This document shows positions 32,601-44,049 of a DNA stretch of 64,000 nt, in pieces. A program made the translations under genes and the position numbers. This stretch comes from Spongilla lacustris (Eukaryota > Porifera > Demospongiae > Spongillida > Spongillidae): contig OX442416.1 in NCBI GenBank assembly GCA_949361645.1, positions 18,346,323 to 18,410,322 of the forward strand, given 5' to 3'. The notes below the pieces were generated by a model. That model worked only from the letters and a program-made list of their open reading frames with translations. It searched no databases and had not been told where the DNA came from. Position 1 is the first letter of the stretch. Every line of letters begins with the position of its first letter.

Positions 32601-33628
32601 ATCATGCTAACATTCTTGTTTGGTCCAAATAACAACAGTCCAAATAACCACACAGCACCACCACCATTAGTAGCACTGTTGTTTTGAAATGTGCAGTTTG
32701 TGATGCTAAAATAGCCTCTGAATCCATAGAACGACACAGCACCACCATGATAAGCAGCACTGTTGTTTTGAAATGCGCAGGCAGTGATGCTAACATTGCC
32801 TGTTGATCCTTCCAACCCCACAGCACCACCTTCATAAGTAGCACTGTTGTTTTGAAATGTGCAGTTTGTGATGCTAACATAGCCTGATGATCCATACAAC
32901 CCCACAGCACCACCATAAGCAGCACTGTTGCTTTGAAATGTGCAGTTTGTGATGCTAACATAGCCTGATGATCCATACAACCCCACAGCACCACCATAAG
33001 CAGCACTGTTGCTTTGAAATGTGCAGTTTGTGATGCTAACATCGCCTGTTGATGACAACAACAACAACACAGTACTACCATAAGTAGCAGCACTGTTGTT
33101 TTGAAATGTGCAGTTTGTGATGCTAACATTGCCTGTTGATGACAACAACAACACAGCACCACGATAAGTAGCACTGTTGTTTTGAAATGTGCAGTTTGTG
33201 ATGCTAACATCGCTTGTTGATCCTTCCAATTTGACAGCATAACCAATGCTGTCCTGAAATATGGAGGTTGTGATAAGAGTGTTTTCGGTGTCAGTTAGAA
33301 TTATACCACAGCTAATGAACGTCACTCTCTCGATGGTCAACTGTTGTACTGAAACGAACTGAAGTCCACTTCCTTCTTCGCAGCGAATCGTGGTGCTATT
33401 TATCGAAGACCCCATTATAGTCACGTTGCTAATATTTGAAATGTTACAAGTCGTAGATACGCGATGTTCCCCACCGTCCAATACAACAGTTGTATTGGAC
33501 TTGAGCGATCCGTTGCACAGGTAGTCGACGTCCTGTAGAGCATAGTCAGGCGGTATGGTAGCGGTGAGGCTTACCACATAACTCCCAAGGATTGATAACA
33601 CAAATACCGTGTGTGTCATCTTCATCAT
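29617..33628 (-). CDS. Right-handed beta-helix ectodomain fused to a multi-pass membrane domain
   Basis: Two overlapping frames of one gene: 30674-33628 (984 codons) and 29617-30705 (362 codons), separated by a one-base shift near 30700. Order: signal peptide (about residues 1-22), a Ser/Asn-rich start, eleven rungs of the type SITNCTFQNNSATYGGAV, then more beta-helix, a Cys-rich stalk (CGHCHGDYSVIFGSSQCQVC, near residue 900), and two membrane segments (about 918-936 and 948-966). The second frame supplies seven more (about 30-50, 76-98, 127-152, 193-212, 216-235, 263-283 and 292-316), and ends with EREPLLYED, which holds an acidic dileucine-type sorting motif. Nearly every rung has NxT/NxS sites, so heavy glycosylation is expected. 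Probably a plasma-membrane or endolysosomal surface protein; ligand unknown. The gene appears to be intronless. Whether the frame break is real is open. Confidence 0.8.
32245..33215 (-). repeat. Beta-helix rung cassettes, about 81 bp
   Basis: The rungs are encoded by tandem DNA units of mostly 81 bp with the core TTGAAATGTGCAGTTTGTGA. The two adjacent units starting near 32861 and 32942 are identical at every base, and others differ by single triplets or short in-frame indels. Such identity indicates recent duplication or gene conversion. The repeats also leave a second frame open for over 200 codons, which is a side effect. Confidence 0.85.
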
Positions 33629-33797
33629 TTATAGGCGATTTTACAGACTTTAGTGACTGACAGGCAATTTTCATGTGCCAGATATACACAAATGTTGCTG
33701 ACGAGGCTTATAGATGATTTCGGTGAGAAGTTGTTTCCCTGGAAACGCGTGACCTAAAGCGATGAATAATTGAAGTGGAGGGCAAGGTATACGTGAA
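33629..33797. promoter_or_regulatory. Short divergent promoter region between the beta-helix and THAP genes
   Basis: Only 169 bp separate the two start codons, which face away from each other. The half next to the beta-helix gene (33634-33712) is duplicated beside its pseudogene copy (26501-26576). No TATA box is evident. A shared bidirectional promoter is inferred from spacing alone. Confidence 0.45.
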
Positions 33798-34179
33798 ATG
33801 GTATGGAGGTGTTGTGCTTTTGGCTGTAGAAATCGTGGTGGTCAGCGTTTGGGCCTAGGTTTCTATCGGTTTCCATTCAAAAATGAAGGCAGACTACGAG
33901 GGTGGATTCTAGCGGTCCGTAGAGAGGATTGGCAGCCTTCGAAGTACTCGCGAATCTGTGGCGACCATTTTGTGTCATGTTAGTTAGAAGTGTGGAAGTC
34001 ACAATTGAGTGAGGGAGTCATTTGTTTTTATTGTAGGCAAGCCTGTTGACGAACCCAGTGATGTGGCTATGTCTCTTCACGATTCTCTTTCAAGGATGGT
34101 ATGCAAGAGGAAGTATTTGATCAAAATGATGGCAGTGAAAGCGCGGCAGGCGAAAGCGGGGCAAAGAAGAAAAGGAGAG
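33798..34179 (+). CDS. THAP zinc-finger protein, first two exons
   Basis: Exon 1 (33798-33978) encodes a THAP C2CH DNA-binding domain: CCAFGCRNR, LGFYRFPFKNE, RGWILAVRREDWQPSKYSRI and CGDHF give the expected Cys-Cys-Cys-His ligands. Exon 2 (34037-34179) follows a TTTTTATTGTAG acceptor and joins in phase (exon 1 ends in one base of a codon) to give VSCKPVDEPSDVAMSLHDSL, in line with the VSGKPSDEP seen after many THAP domains. The exon 1 donor is GTTAGT and the exon 2 donor GTGTGC. Later exons were not found, so whether it is a host transcription factor or carries a transposase domain is unknown. Confidence 0.75.
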
Positions 34180-34199
34180 GTGTGCTTTATATTATCTCT

Positions 34200-35390
34200 G
34201 CTTCAGCTGTAGAGGGTCGTTTGCTAGTTCACGCAGGACTCGCAACAGAGACAGAAATCATCAGTATGGGAGGTTAGGGATGCAGCGCCTCCATGTCTGG
34301 AATAGCCACCCCATCTGCACCAATAGCTGGATCTGCTTATGTCTTAGCAACGATGATGAGCATGTGTGCTGTCATGCTGCCCTGCTTTGTCTTTGGCTAC
34401 AGCCTACAAAAGCTATAGGCCTACATGACGGAGGACAAAGATGTCTGTTGCCGATCGATTGCTATAAGCCTACTGGCTACTTGCTACATGTATGGACCTA
34501 GCTTATCGATTACAGATAGGTCTGTAGACATGTACACCGTGCATTCTTTTAAAAATAAGCTTAACTTAGCTATCTAATGCAGTCGGCAACGATAAAGCCA
34601 GACGACCGTGCAATAGGCCCTAATCCACGCTTCGTGTAGTCTGACGTAGCCATACCCTCGCGCTTTGCGGAGGGTCTGGAGACATTGCCATACCAAATCG
34701 GTTCTGATTACATGTACTTCCAACATATTAAAAGTTATTAAGGTTACCTTACGTTACGAGGAATGTGAGCAATGCAATTATGTTACGGACAACAGGCGTT
34801 CAAGATGGCGACAGCCAAGACTTAAGTATAGGCTTAGCTCACTGAGCTGTACGATCGGACGCGAAAGCCATCCTGTCGAGGATCACAGGCAAGCACCCAT
34901 GGGCCATTGCACAGACGTTTTCCGCAACCAGTGGGTAGCCGTAGGATGGCGAAAACGTCTCGTCCGCTCACAAAATTAACTATCACTTTTAATTAGTTGT
35001 AAGGTTTGCATAACCTAGTTCTCTAGCCACATGTGCCGCAGTACAGTGGCGTAGGAACTGTAGCGGCCGTAGCGGCCATGGCCGCTACACTTTCTGTGGA
35101 TCCTTTTTTTTTTTCGATGATTGCCATTTAGTAACAGCTCATGTTACTGACTATGCATACGTGTGTATCTTGAGGGTCCGGGGTATATGTATATGCATGT
35201 AAGAGCATACATTTTTGCGATCGAACAGGAACTATAGCTATAACGCTAGCTTTGGTTGATATCAGTTGCATTGAAATGTTGCGCGCTAGCAAATCGATTG
35301 ACGCTTTTGCAGAGGTTACTTTGGTACCTTCCACTTGAGAAATACATCACTTACCAAGCGCAGGTAGCCCTGCCGTGTACATGTACAGTA
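34200..35390. other. No gene recognised
   Basis: Non-coding on inspection. It contains CGTAGCGGCCATGGCCGCTA (35070-35089), a near-palindromic GC-rich element. It may be intron of the THAP gene. Confidence 0.35.
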
Positions 35391-35393
35391 CAA

Positions 35394-35625
35394 TGAATTC
35401 ATCATAACCAATTGTGATTTAAATTAACTTTCATTAAAGGCTTTCTACGGCAACAAGAACCCCATGCATGCAGCGGCAATGTTTACTACTGCATTGTTTA
35501 GCATGATAGTAACTAATTATAAGAATACATTCATTACCTCTGCGTGGGGGCTGCTATCTTCCTGTTGTTGTAGGAATAAAGCCTTTAAAGGAAGTTCATA
35601 AAATCACGATTGGTTATGAATACTT
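35394..35625. repeat. Interrupted inverted repeat, arms about 60 bp
   Basis: TTCATCATAACCAATTGTGATT ... AAAGGCTTTCTAC on the left pairs with GGAATAAAGCCTTTAAAGG ... AATCACGATTGGTTATGAA on the right, with mismatches and a spacer of about 100 bp. A MITE-like remnant is likely. Confidence 0.65.
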
Positions 35626-38600
35626 TTTTACTGCACATGTAAACAGCAGGGCTATACGCTTTACAATAAGCGAATTGATGCAATTCTGTTGGAATTCTCT
35701 CCCAATTAATCTACGGCATGCAGCTGTCAAAATCGAGATCTGTTATTTACTATCAACTATGCATGCTCTCGGCACAAAATGGTGCCCCTCGAGTTATACA
35801 TGTATAGCTGCTCAGCTACCGAAAATACAGCATCAGTCATCAGCTGTGATTGATTCGGAAATAACATTTACATGGATACCTGACAGATCCAATCTTGCTG
35901 GCTTCTTACGATCAGATTTTGGAGCTTCAATAAGTACAGATGATGTATTAAGGATGGTCCGTGTATAAAAGTGCCAAATCATTTTTTTCACTGTCAATAT
36001 TATTGATTGCTCAATCACGGTATCAAATTTTTATTTTTCTAGAAATGAAATTTAAGATAACGCTTGTTGTTATCGCCGTTTTCAAAAATTGAAAAAGGAA
36101 AAACTGGAATGGAACCGGAACGGATAAAATGGAACCGGAACTCGTGACTATATCCGTCTGAGGCTCAGTCTGCTCTGAAACCGGGACCGACCGTTGTTCG
36201 GACCAGGAAACCCAACTTTCTAAATCGAGATGGGTACGAGAAACTGAAATGGGTACGAGAAATGGGCGTTCTAAGTGCCTTAGCTATGGTCCGTGGCCGT
36301 ATAAGTTGTATAACTATTGGGACCTTCCTTTGGCTGCGTTATATACACACACACACGCTCACACACGCGCGCCCACACACACTGACACACACATACACAC
36401 ACACGCGCGCGCTCACACACACACGCTCACACACAACACTCCCTTTAATTCCCTTAGCCTTCATTAGCCTGCACAAGTATTTTAATTAATAATTTATTTA
36501 TTCAGTTGAAATAAAAACATTAGCATGCTGTAGGTTAAATAAGTTTTCTGTAAATGTACATTTGGAACACCATACAATTAAAAACCAGAGGGGGTTGGAA
36601 GCAAAGTTCACTAAACTGATGCAGTACAAATGAAAGGGAGCCACAACGCCAATCAAGGCAAGGCCTCATAGTGTTCAATGAGCCAGTAATGCAGAAGGCT
36701 AACACCAATAATGACACTCCTGTGGTTGCAGACATGGTTTGTGTTGTGGACATTTACTGATACATCATATCACAAAAGACAACTGAAGCATGTGGTCTCA
36801 TCCCCAATCGTGAAGAAGAACAAGCATGCTCTGAGTTCTAGTTTCAATTTTAGAAATTTTTTTCCTTTCATGTTTGCTGTAATTAGTATGACAAAAGCAG
36901 TACAGGAAATGCACTACAAGCAATACTACAGACAGGCAAAGTCTATAAACCTACAGTTCAATTTATTATTGTTAATAATAGTAATTATAAATGATGGCAT
37001 GCACTCCATGGTCAGGATGGCTGTTGTGGTTCCATCCTGTGGATTATTATTAACACAAATAAACATTGCTTTGTGTGCATATCAACACCTCCCCCCCCCC
37101 CCCTCTCTTGAGAGTTTGAATCACGGTGTGGCTGTAGGGTGATGTCTCACCCATGTATCCACATAGTGATGTTCATATAAGGGGCACATCACTGCCTCTC
37201 AGGAGGTTTGGGGAGGGGAGGGGGGGGGGGGGAGGGCTAGTAATCTTTGCTCTGAGCAGATAATCATGATTCTGTTCACCCAACCTGACTTGGGTTTAAA
37301 TATCCATGCATGCACTGATTCCATCTCATTCTGGACATGGAAATTACCTTAGTGAAAGTCATACCAGCTTTGTTGAGTGTGGAAACATGCGTATATGTAG
37401 CACAGCAACATGCAGAAAACAGCTTAATTTGTAGCCTGTAATTACGTGTTTAGGTTGGGTAAGGTAGATAGGATGCCTCCCATGTAGTGAAGATTCAGCC
37501 AATTAATATGTTGTTTTTCAATTATTGTTATTCATCATCTGAAGTCCTATGCTCTATATATGGTGTAACTGGTGACAGTGCATGGTTATGAACAGGTTGA
37601 ATATGATGCAAAGATGCTAAGTTATATAAGCCCTGCCCAGCTGACATCTTGCTACCTAACTGGTTCTGGGCTAAACAGCATTGTCTTGATGTTGGTGACC
37701 AGCATTCAGAATCCTATATGGGTTTACATCAGCTCCAATCCAATTATAATTATTCTATTATTTTGTTTCCACTGATGGAAATTTCTTACTAAAAGGCATA
37801 TATAAAGCATACATAAGCATTAAATAGGACAAACCCAACCACATGATGGCTGCTTTCTTTTGCAATACTTCGAGCCACAAATCTTTGCTTGCATGGTTCT
37901 CGCACCAAGTGGAGAAGCTGAGTTGGAATAAATGATTAACACTTTTATTCTGTGTCATTTTGTTGTTGTGTTTCTGTGTGTATATGCGTTATTATTTTTA
38001 TTATTGGTATTGCTGAGCACAGTACAAAAAAACTGTTTGACCACCTCATCAAATTAAAAGGACCTCAAAGCGTCTGATGACAGGCTCCCCTGCATTTTTT
38101 TCTCCTGAAGAAGCTGCCACACATGTGCAGCAGGGTAACTCTACCTGAAGACCAACTGCAGCCACAAGAGAGTAGGTACCTGGACTTGGCAATAAACTTG
38201 GAGCAGTATATAGGTAATCCCCGTGCACCATTGAAGGATAGGCAGGAGAGCATTTCTCATTGGGATGTCAGTGTTGTCTTTACCCTGAGTTGTCCATGAC
38301 CTGTTACATAGCCCACATGCATTATGGGTAAAAATATGTGCACTTTGTATTAGACTATAGCATAATGAAATCTCGCAATCTGATTGGTCAATTGCAAAAA
38401 TTATTAATTTATCTAGGGTTTTTTGAGCCCTCTCGTCAACGAGCAGGTCAAAAGAAATTCATATAACTTCTAAAAACAAGAAAACCACACATGCGCGATA
38501 GAATTTAATTACATTACGATATTGTAATGTGTGTCTGAGTAAAAATTACACACCCCTCCCATCTCCATAGAGAGAGACAGTGCTGTGCTTTTTCTGGCAC

Positions 38601-38746
38601 ATCATATGCTCAATTATACCTCTTCAAGAAATGGTGCATGTCATATACAGTGTACTGAAGGCAACTCCCTCCTTATCCGATCGTGCATAGCACACAACCA
38701 TAAATAGATTTAATGTGCCTATCAATCCACATGTACAATCACTAGC

Positions 38747-38779
38747 TTGCAGTTAAATGTCTCCAAATACATAACATTT

Positions 38780-38819
<40 letters not shown>

Positions 38820-39709
38820 TCCACCTACAACAGGCAGTGGCAATGTTTAATGCTCAGGTCTCCCCCTCTAATGTCATTACAGTCAATTCTGCTCTGGAGT
38901 CTCCTATTCACCAGAAGGTCTTGTCAGGAATGATCCAAGCCCAACATTTCCACATCTTGTTGGAATCCTCCTCTCCAGCTAACAGAGCTCGCCTTCTGTC
39001 AGTGGCTGCTCCTCATGCTTCCTCTTGGCTATCAGTGGTCCCTTCCCCTGGTTTGGGCTTGCACCTGGAGTCAAATGAGTTCCAGATGGCTATTAGGTGG
39101 TGGCTGGGGTTAGATACTTCTGGTCGGTCCATGTGCCCATTCTGCCCCGATACTGCTCTTGATCCTCTTGGTCACCATGCTGTGACTTGCAGGCATGGGG
39201 GGGATGTGGTCACACGCCATAATCGTCTACGAGATGAGGTATTTGACCTTTGTCGTCGTGCCCACCTAAGTGTGAATGTGGAGAGAGGTCATGGCCTTAC
39301 CAGAGACCTTGCCCACACCAGACCTGCTGACATCCTCATTGCTGGCTGGGACAGAGGTAAACCTGCAGCACTAGACCTGACCATTACCTCACCACTCTGC
39401 TCTGTCATCTTGGGTGAATCATGTCACCAGGCTGGTGCGGCAGCCCTGGCAGCAGAGACCCGCAAGCTCCACTCCAATGGTCCCAAGTGCCAAGAGTTGG
39501 GCTGGTCCTGCATCCCATTGGCAGTGGAGACTTATGGCAATTGGGGCAAGCTGGCACATGATACTTTCTCCAGGCTGGCATCCTTCCTGGCCATTCACCA
39601 GTCCTCCCCCAAGGCAGTAGTTGTGGCTGAAATTTATGGCCGGTTGAATGTGGTCCTGGTTCGGTCCATCGCTAGAGCCATCCTGGCCAGGGAGCTTCCA
39701 CCCTCCTAA
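38747..39709 (+). pseudogene. RLE-type LINE protein, C-terminal 290 residues
   Basis: The frame, beginning after an AAT microsatellite, encodes a region with a CCHC zinc motif CPFCPDTALDPLGHHAVTC (near residues 130-148), then RPADILIAGWDRGKPAALDL (192-211) with Asp residues spaced as in PD-(D/E)XK nucleases, and a conserved tail ETYGNWG ... EIYGRLNVVLVRSIARAIL. This order matches the restriction-like endonuclease end of R2/R4/NeSL-type LINEs. The reverse transcriptase is absent, so the copy is 5'-truncated. The stop is followed by an A/T-rich tail. No frameshift is seen in the part that remains. Confidence 0.6.
38782..38818. repeat. AAT microsatellite upstream of the LINE fragment
   Basis: Twelve or so AAT units immediately precede LINE coding sequence. 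A second AAT array follows the element at about 39817-39838, after an A-rich tail beginning at 39783. Confidence 0.9.
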
Positions 39710-41473
39710 CTTACTATTAGTAGTTTAGTTGTAATTAGTAATATGTATTGTAGTTATTGTTGTTATTTTAATATTTTGTGTAATAAAAAAATAAAAATAA
39801 AATAAAAATAAAAATAATAATAATAATAATAATAATAAATATTTCTCAATTAATGCATTGTACAGATAATGCTGTCACACAATCAGTTGTAAATTAGTGC
39901 ATCACGACAGCTGAGATCTGAGATAGAACAACACTGTGGATAATAAACAGAGCTCAGTCCAGCTGACACACGACATACATGACACTATATTCTTTTACTA
40001 CTGCACATAAGTTAAGCTGGCACTGCTCAACAAAAGAAAGGTTCACCCATTACAATAGTACAAAATATAATTTATTCAAAGCTGACACACCTATGTGTGA
40101 TGGATTGCCTTGGTTTTAGAGCTACATGTGCAGCCAATCAAATTGACATGCATGACCTGTGGCCCCCAGTATGCATTACGTATGAGTAGCTCATTGCCTA
40201 CACTAAACAGCCCTATTGGTTTTAGTAGACCCTCCATAAATTGCTTAGTGCATAACAGATGGGAGTGGCAAGTCAGGTTGGGTGAAAACATTCATGATTG
40301 TCTGCACAAAGCAAAGATTACTGCCCCCCTTACCCAAACCTCCTGAGAGGTGTGCCCCTTATATGAACATCACTATGTTTAAGGATACATGGGTGAGACA
40401 TCACCCTACAGCCACACCTTGATTCAAACTCTCAAGAGAGAGGGGGGGGGGGGGGGGGTTGATATGCACACTAAGCAATGTTTATTTGTGTTAATAATAA
40501 TCCACAGGATGGAACCACAACAGCCATCCTGACCATGGAGTGCATGCCATCATTTATAATTACTATTATTAACAATAATAAATTGAACTGTAGGTTTATA
40601 GACTTTGCCTGTCTGTAGTATTGCTTGTAGTGCATTTCCTGAACTGCTTTTGTCATACTAATTACAGCAAACATGAAAGGAAAAAAATTTCTAAAATTGA
40701 AACTAGAACTCAGAGCATGCTTGTTCTTCTTCACGATTGGGGATGAGACCACATGCTTCAGTTGTCTTTTGTGATATGATGTATCAGTAAATGTCCACAA
40801 CACAAACCATGTCTGCAACCACAGGAGTGTCATTATTGGTGTTAGCCTCCTGCATTACTGGCTCATTGAACACTATGAGGCCGTGCCTTGATTGGTGTTG
40901 TGGCTCCCTTTCATTTGTACTGCATCAGTTTAGTGAACTTTGCTTCCAACCCCCTCTGGTTTTTATTTGTAATTAATTGTATGGTGTTCCAAATTGTACA
41001 TTTACAGAAAACTTATTTAACCTACAGCATGCTAATGTTTTTATTTTAACTGAATAAATTAATTATTAATTAAAATACTAATGAAGGCTAAGGGAATTAA
41101 AGGGAGTGTTGTGTGTGAGCGTGTGTGTGTGAGCGCGCGCGTGTGTGTGTATGTGTGTGTCAGTGTGTGTGGGCGCGCGTGTGTGAGCGCGTGTGTGTGT
41201 ATATAACGCAGCCAAAGGAAGGTCCCAATAGTTATACAACTTATACAGCCACGGACCATAGCTAAGGCACTTAGAACGCCCATTTCTCGTACCCATTTCA
41301 GTTTCTCGTACCCATCTCGGTTTAGAAACTTGAGTTTCCTGGTCCGAACAACGGTCGGTCCCGGTTTCAGAGCAGACTGAGCCTCTGACGGATATAGACA
41401 CGAGTTCCGGTTCCATTCCAATTTTTCATTTTTCAATTTTTGAAAACGGCGATAACAACAAGGGTCCGTGTAT

Positions 41474-41600
41474 GGTCCGTGTATATTTCTGCCATTCGAG
41501 AATTTCCAACGTTATAATTTTTTCATACATTGAAAAATTGCTTTTCCCTTCAATTTTTCACTGTTTCATCAGATTCAATTCAGGGATTTACATGTCAAGA
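41474..41600. repeat. Copy of the outer end of the 45-49 kb inverted repeat
   Basis: About 125 bp starting GGTCCGTGTATATTTCTGCC matches, in reverse complement, 49220-49345. It lies directly beside the outer end of the 36-41 kb unit, and GGTCCGTGTATA also occurs at 35956 beside the other end. Confidence 0.65.
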
Positions 41601-41920
41601 AATTGTGGACATCAATGTATAACTCGGCTTACAATTGTGATTTTAAAAATCTGATTGCACCATTAAACTCACTAGGTACTTTAGAGATTTATCAAGTTAT
41701 TAAAACAGCTAATTAATTTATTAAATTATATTATTATTATTGTCTTGTAATACGTTAATTGTATGTCTGCATGGCAGGAAAGTGCAATCGCTGATACATA
41801 AAATCCTTCCGAACTAAAGCTATCGTCGATTTTAGTGATCTAAGCATACGCATGCGCATCTTAGTTTTACTCGTGCCCCTGCTACTGGATACATTCTGGA
41901 GGTCACGTGATATGTATTTA

Positions 41921-41990
41921 CTCGTTCCCAGACCCTATTTATTGAGAACACCTTGTTTGTCAATAAATAGGGTCTGGGAACGAGACTAGG
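41921..41990. repeat. Hairpin with CTCGTTCCCAGACCCTATTT arms
   Basis: Left arm CTCGTTCCCAGACCCTATTT plus ATTG and right arm CAATAAATAGGGTCTGGGAA plus CGAG pair over about 24 bp, with a loop of about 20 nt. It belongs to the CCCAGACC hairpin family. Confidence 0.85.
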
Positions 41991-41999
41991 CATGGCTAG

Positions 42000-43100
42000 C
42001 CTTTTGGCGGAGGGTTGGGTATCAAGCCTATATTTGTACCCGTCTGATTAGTATTGTGGATATAATAGCACTACACTCGATTGCTATCAATAATTCTTGG
42101 TATACGCTAGTCTTGCTAGCCAGACGTACATGTACAACATTGAACTTCAATTGGACTGTGAACGAGGGACGCATGTTGGAAGTAAGACTTAGTATTACTA
42201 TATTATACATGTAGGCTTGAAACCCCCAAAACGCGAAGGTCGAGCTGATAGAACGGCTGCTGTGGAGTAGCTACCACGGTGTCACTATACGAGAGTCGAG
42301 AGTACCCCGCTCGTTTAGCGGTTAAGATGCACGGGCGATTCCGTCCCTGCATTTGCATCGCTCTGACGTTTACCACCACGACTGGTTTGTTTTTGATAAC
42401 ATACTAGAAGTTCTCGTGGAGGTGTGTTAATTTAGGACATTGCCTTCCACTAGAATTCACATATGCATCGGCGGCGGATATTCCCAGCTGGACTTTCCAC
42501 TCTGTCCTGTTATGTATATGTATATCGTTGATTAATGGCTAGCCAAGGTCGCTCGCGCTCACTTCCATAGCAGTCTCGTTTCCAGACCCAATATACGCAG
42601 CTGCTCTGCTACGTATACGAGGTGAAGTCTGTCCTGTAGTATTTCTTTCCAACTCCGTCGGAATGTCGGCCAAGGTATACAACAAGGATGAACAGCCGTA
42701 AACGTACTCGGAGAGTGGTTATAACTTATAAGTAGTATAGATCACATACATGCACCTTTCTGTGTAATTTGCCCCTACAAATACTAAGCAATGGCACAGA
42801 AAAGGATGCCATGATGCAGCTCTGATATGTCATCAATGAACAGATTGATGGCATGAAGGCACAGCTAGGTAGAACCATAGATAATTATCTATGGTAGAAC
42901 TACATGTATGTATGTACTACCATGCATGTGAAACGTTTACACAAATCACCACATGCCACCACCCTAATTAAATAGGTGACCACAAAATGTTGACAGCTAC
43001 AATGTACTCTGTTAATACCAGCCCTTCTTGAACCTTCCAAGATCCACACACACACGTACACAACCAATAGATAACCAAATAAATACACCATAACTGTTAC
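42000..43100. other. No gene recognised
   Basis: Contains a further CCCAGACC repeat end (42573-42590) and a CGAGAGTACCCCGCTCG stretch. No exon was supported. Confidence 0.3.
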
Positions 43101-43101
43101 A

Positions 43102-43328
43102 TCAATCACCTACATGTATTACATACATCTGCAGAGCCATGTACATATAGCTAGACCACACAAAGCCTTCCATTTGAGTTGGGTGCTGAAGTGCTTTCAC
43201 CAGGTGCATGTTGGAAGGGTGGCTGGCACAGTCCATGAGATGCAAAACTTTGAGTCCAGTCCTCCCAGGTCCATACCAGGTGGTCATGTAGGCAAGCCTC
43301 CTCTCCTGGCAGACAACTGGTGACTGTC
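43102..43328 (-). CDS. Unrecognised exon
   Basis: After a TACACACAG acceptor the minus strand is open to a stop at 43102 and reads CQERRLAYMTTWYGPGRTGL, KVLHLMDCASHPSNMHLVKA and LQHPTQMEGFVW. It has the residue balance of a folded, possibly disulfide-bonded protein. The donor is uncertain; the last part may be intron. Family not recognised. Confidence 0.35.
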
Positions 43329-43673
43329 CTGTGTGTACAACCAAACCCTCAGCCTCAAAAGGTAAAGGTGGACAATTGTAGCCACTTTAAATTGGTCCTA
43401 CATCTACATGCATGTAACACGTATTTCCTTCTAAGTTTTATAGACCCTTTACATCTTAACTTAATTTGATTCATATCCCAGTGGCAGCATCTGGGATGCA
43501 CTATCAAATTCCTTATCTCTAGGGAGAAGGGCCTGTATTATCTTTCCTTAAAACTGTCCCAACCAAAGCTTACCTTGTTCCACAAGGATATCTCCCATCC
43601 ATGCACCTTCACAAGGCTCTCTCCTCTACCTCCACAAGGCTATCTCACAAGACTACCTCCCTCCACCCAGAGC

Positions 43674-43836
<163 letters not shown>

Positions 43837-43898
43837 ATATATGTATCACATGACACCTATATGGAATCACATGTTCATGTGCTTTATGAGGTAGTATA

Positions 43899-44048
43899 GG
43901 GAAATCCACACACCTGGGATATGAGGGCAGTTACAGCCAGTTAGTGGTGGATCACGGAAGACCTTTTAATGAGAAGGTGTTGCCATATCTGGAGGGTCGT
44001 TGTCAGATCATACAGGAAACCACTCAGTACGAGAAGATCGCGCGCTGA
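43899..44048 (+). CDS. Candidate terminal exon
   Basis: The plus strand reads GYEGSYSQLVVDHGRPFNEK then VLPYLEGRCQIIQETTQYEKIAR and stops at TGA. The composition looks like real protein and the short GT array lies upstream in a possible intron. The acceptor cannot be fixed (several AGs). Family not recognised. Confidence 0.35.
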   Translation, partial: GKSTHLGYEGSYSQLVVDHGRPFNEKVLPYLEGRCQIIQETTQYEKIAR

Positions 44049-44049
44049 C

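Larger units (their letters stand above)
36063..41463. mobile_element. Long inverted repeat unit, arms about 1.2 kb, total 5.4 kb
   Basis: Left arm 36063-37295 and right arm about 40270-41463 are reverse complements with only scattered differences, starting from CTTGTTGTTATCGCCGTTTTC at the outer left end. Each arm contains a CA/GT array (36345-36432 and 41108-41203), a poly-G/C run and an open frame of 120-143 codons that I do not recognise (TLLWLQTWFVLWTFTDTSYH). The core holds an RLE LINE fragment. The shape fits a transposon with long terminal inverted repeats or an inverted duplication; no target duplication was identified. Confidence 0.7.

Noticed and set aside
32602..33246. 214-codon frame with repeated QQAMLASQTAHFKTTV
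   Set aside because: It is the shifted frame of the beta-helix cassettes, open only because the units repeat with lengths that are multiples of three.
35675..35968. 97-codon plus-strand frame
   Set aside because: Reads somewhat like protein but lacks splice signals, paralogues or recognised motifs.
36711..37142. 143-codon frame in both long inverted arms
   Set aside because: No recognised domain. It is the same sequence twice, so its openness in both arms is not independent evidence. I left it as part of the repeat.
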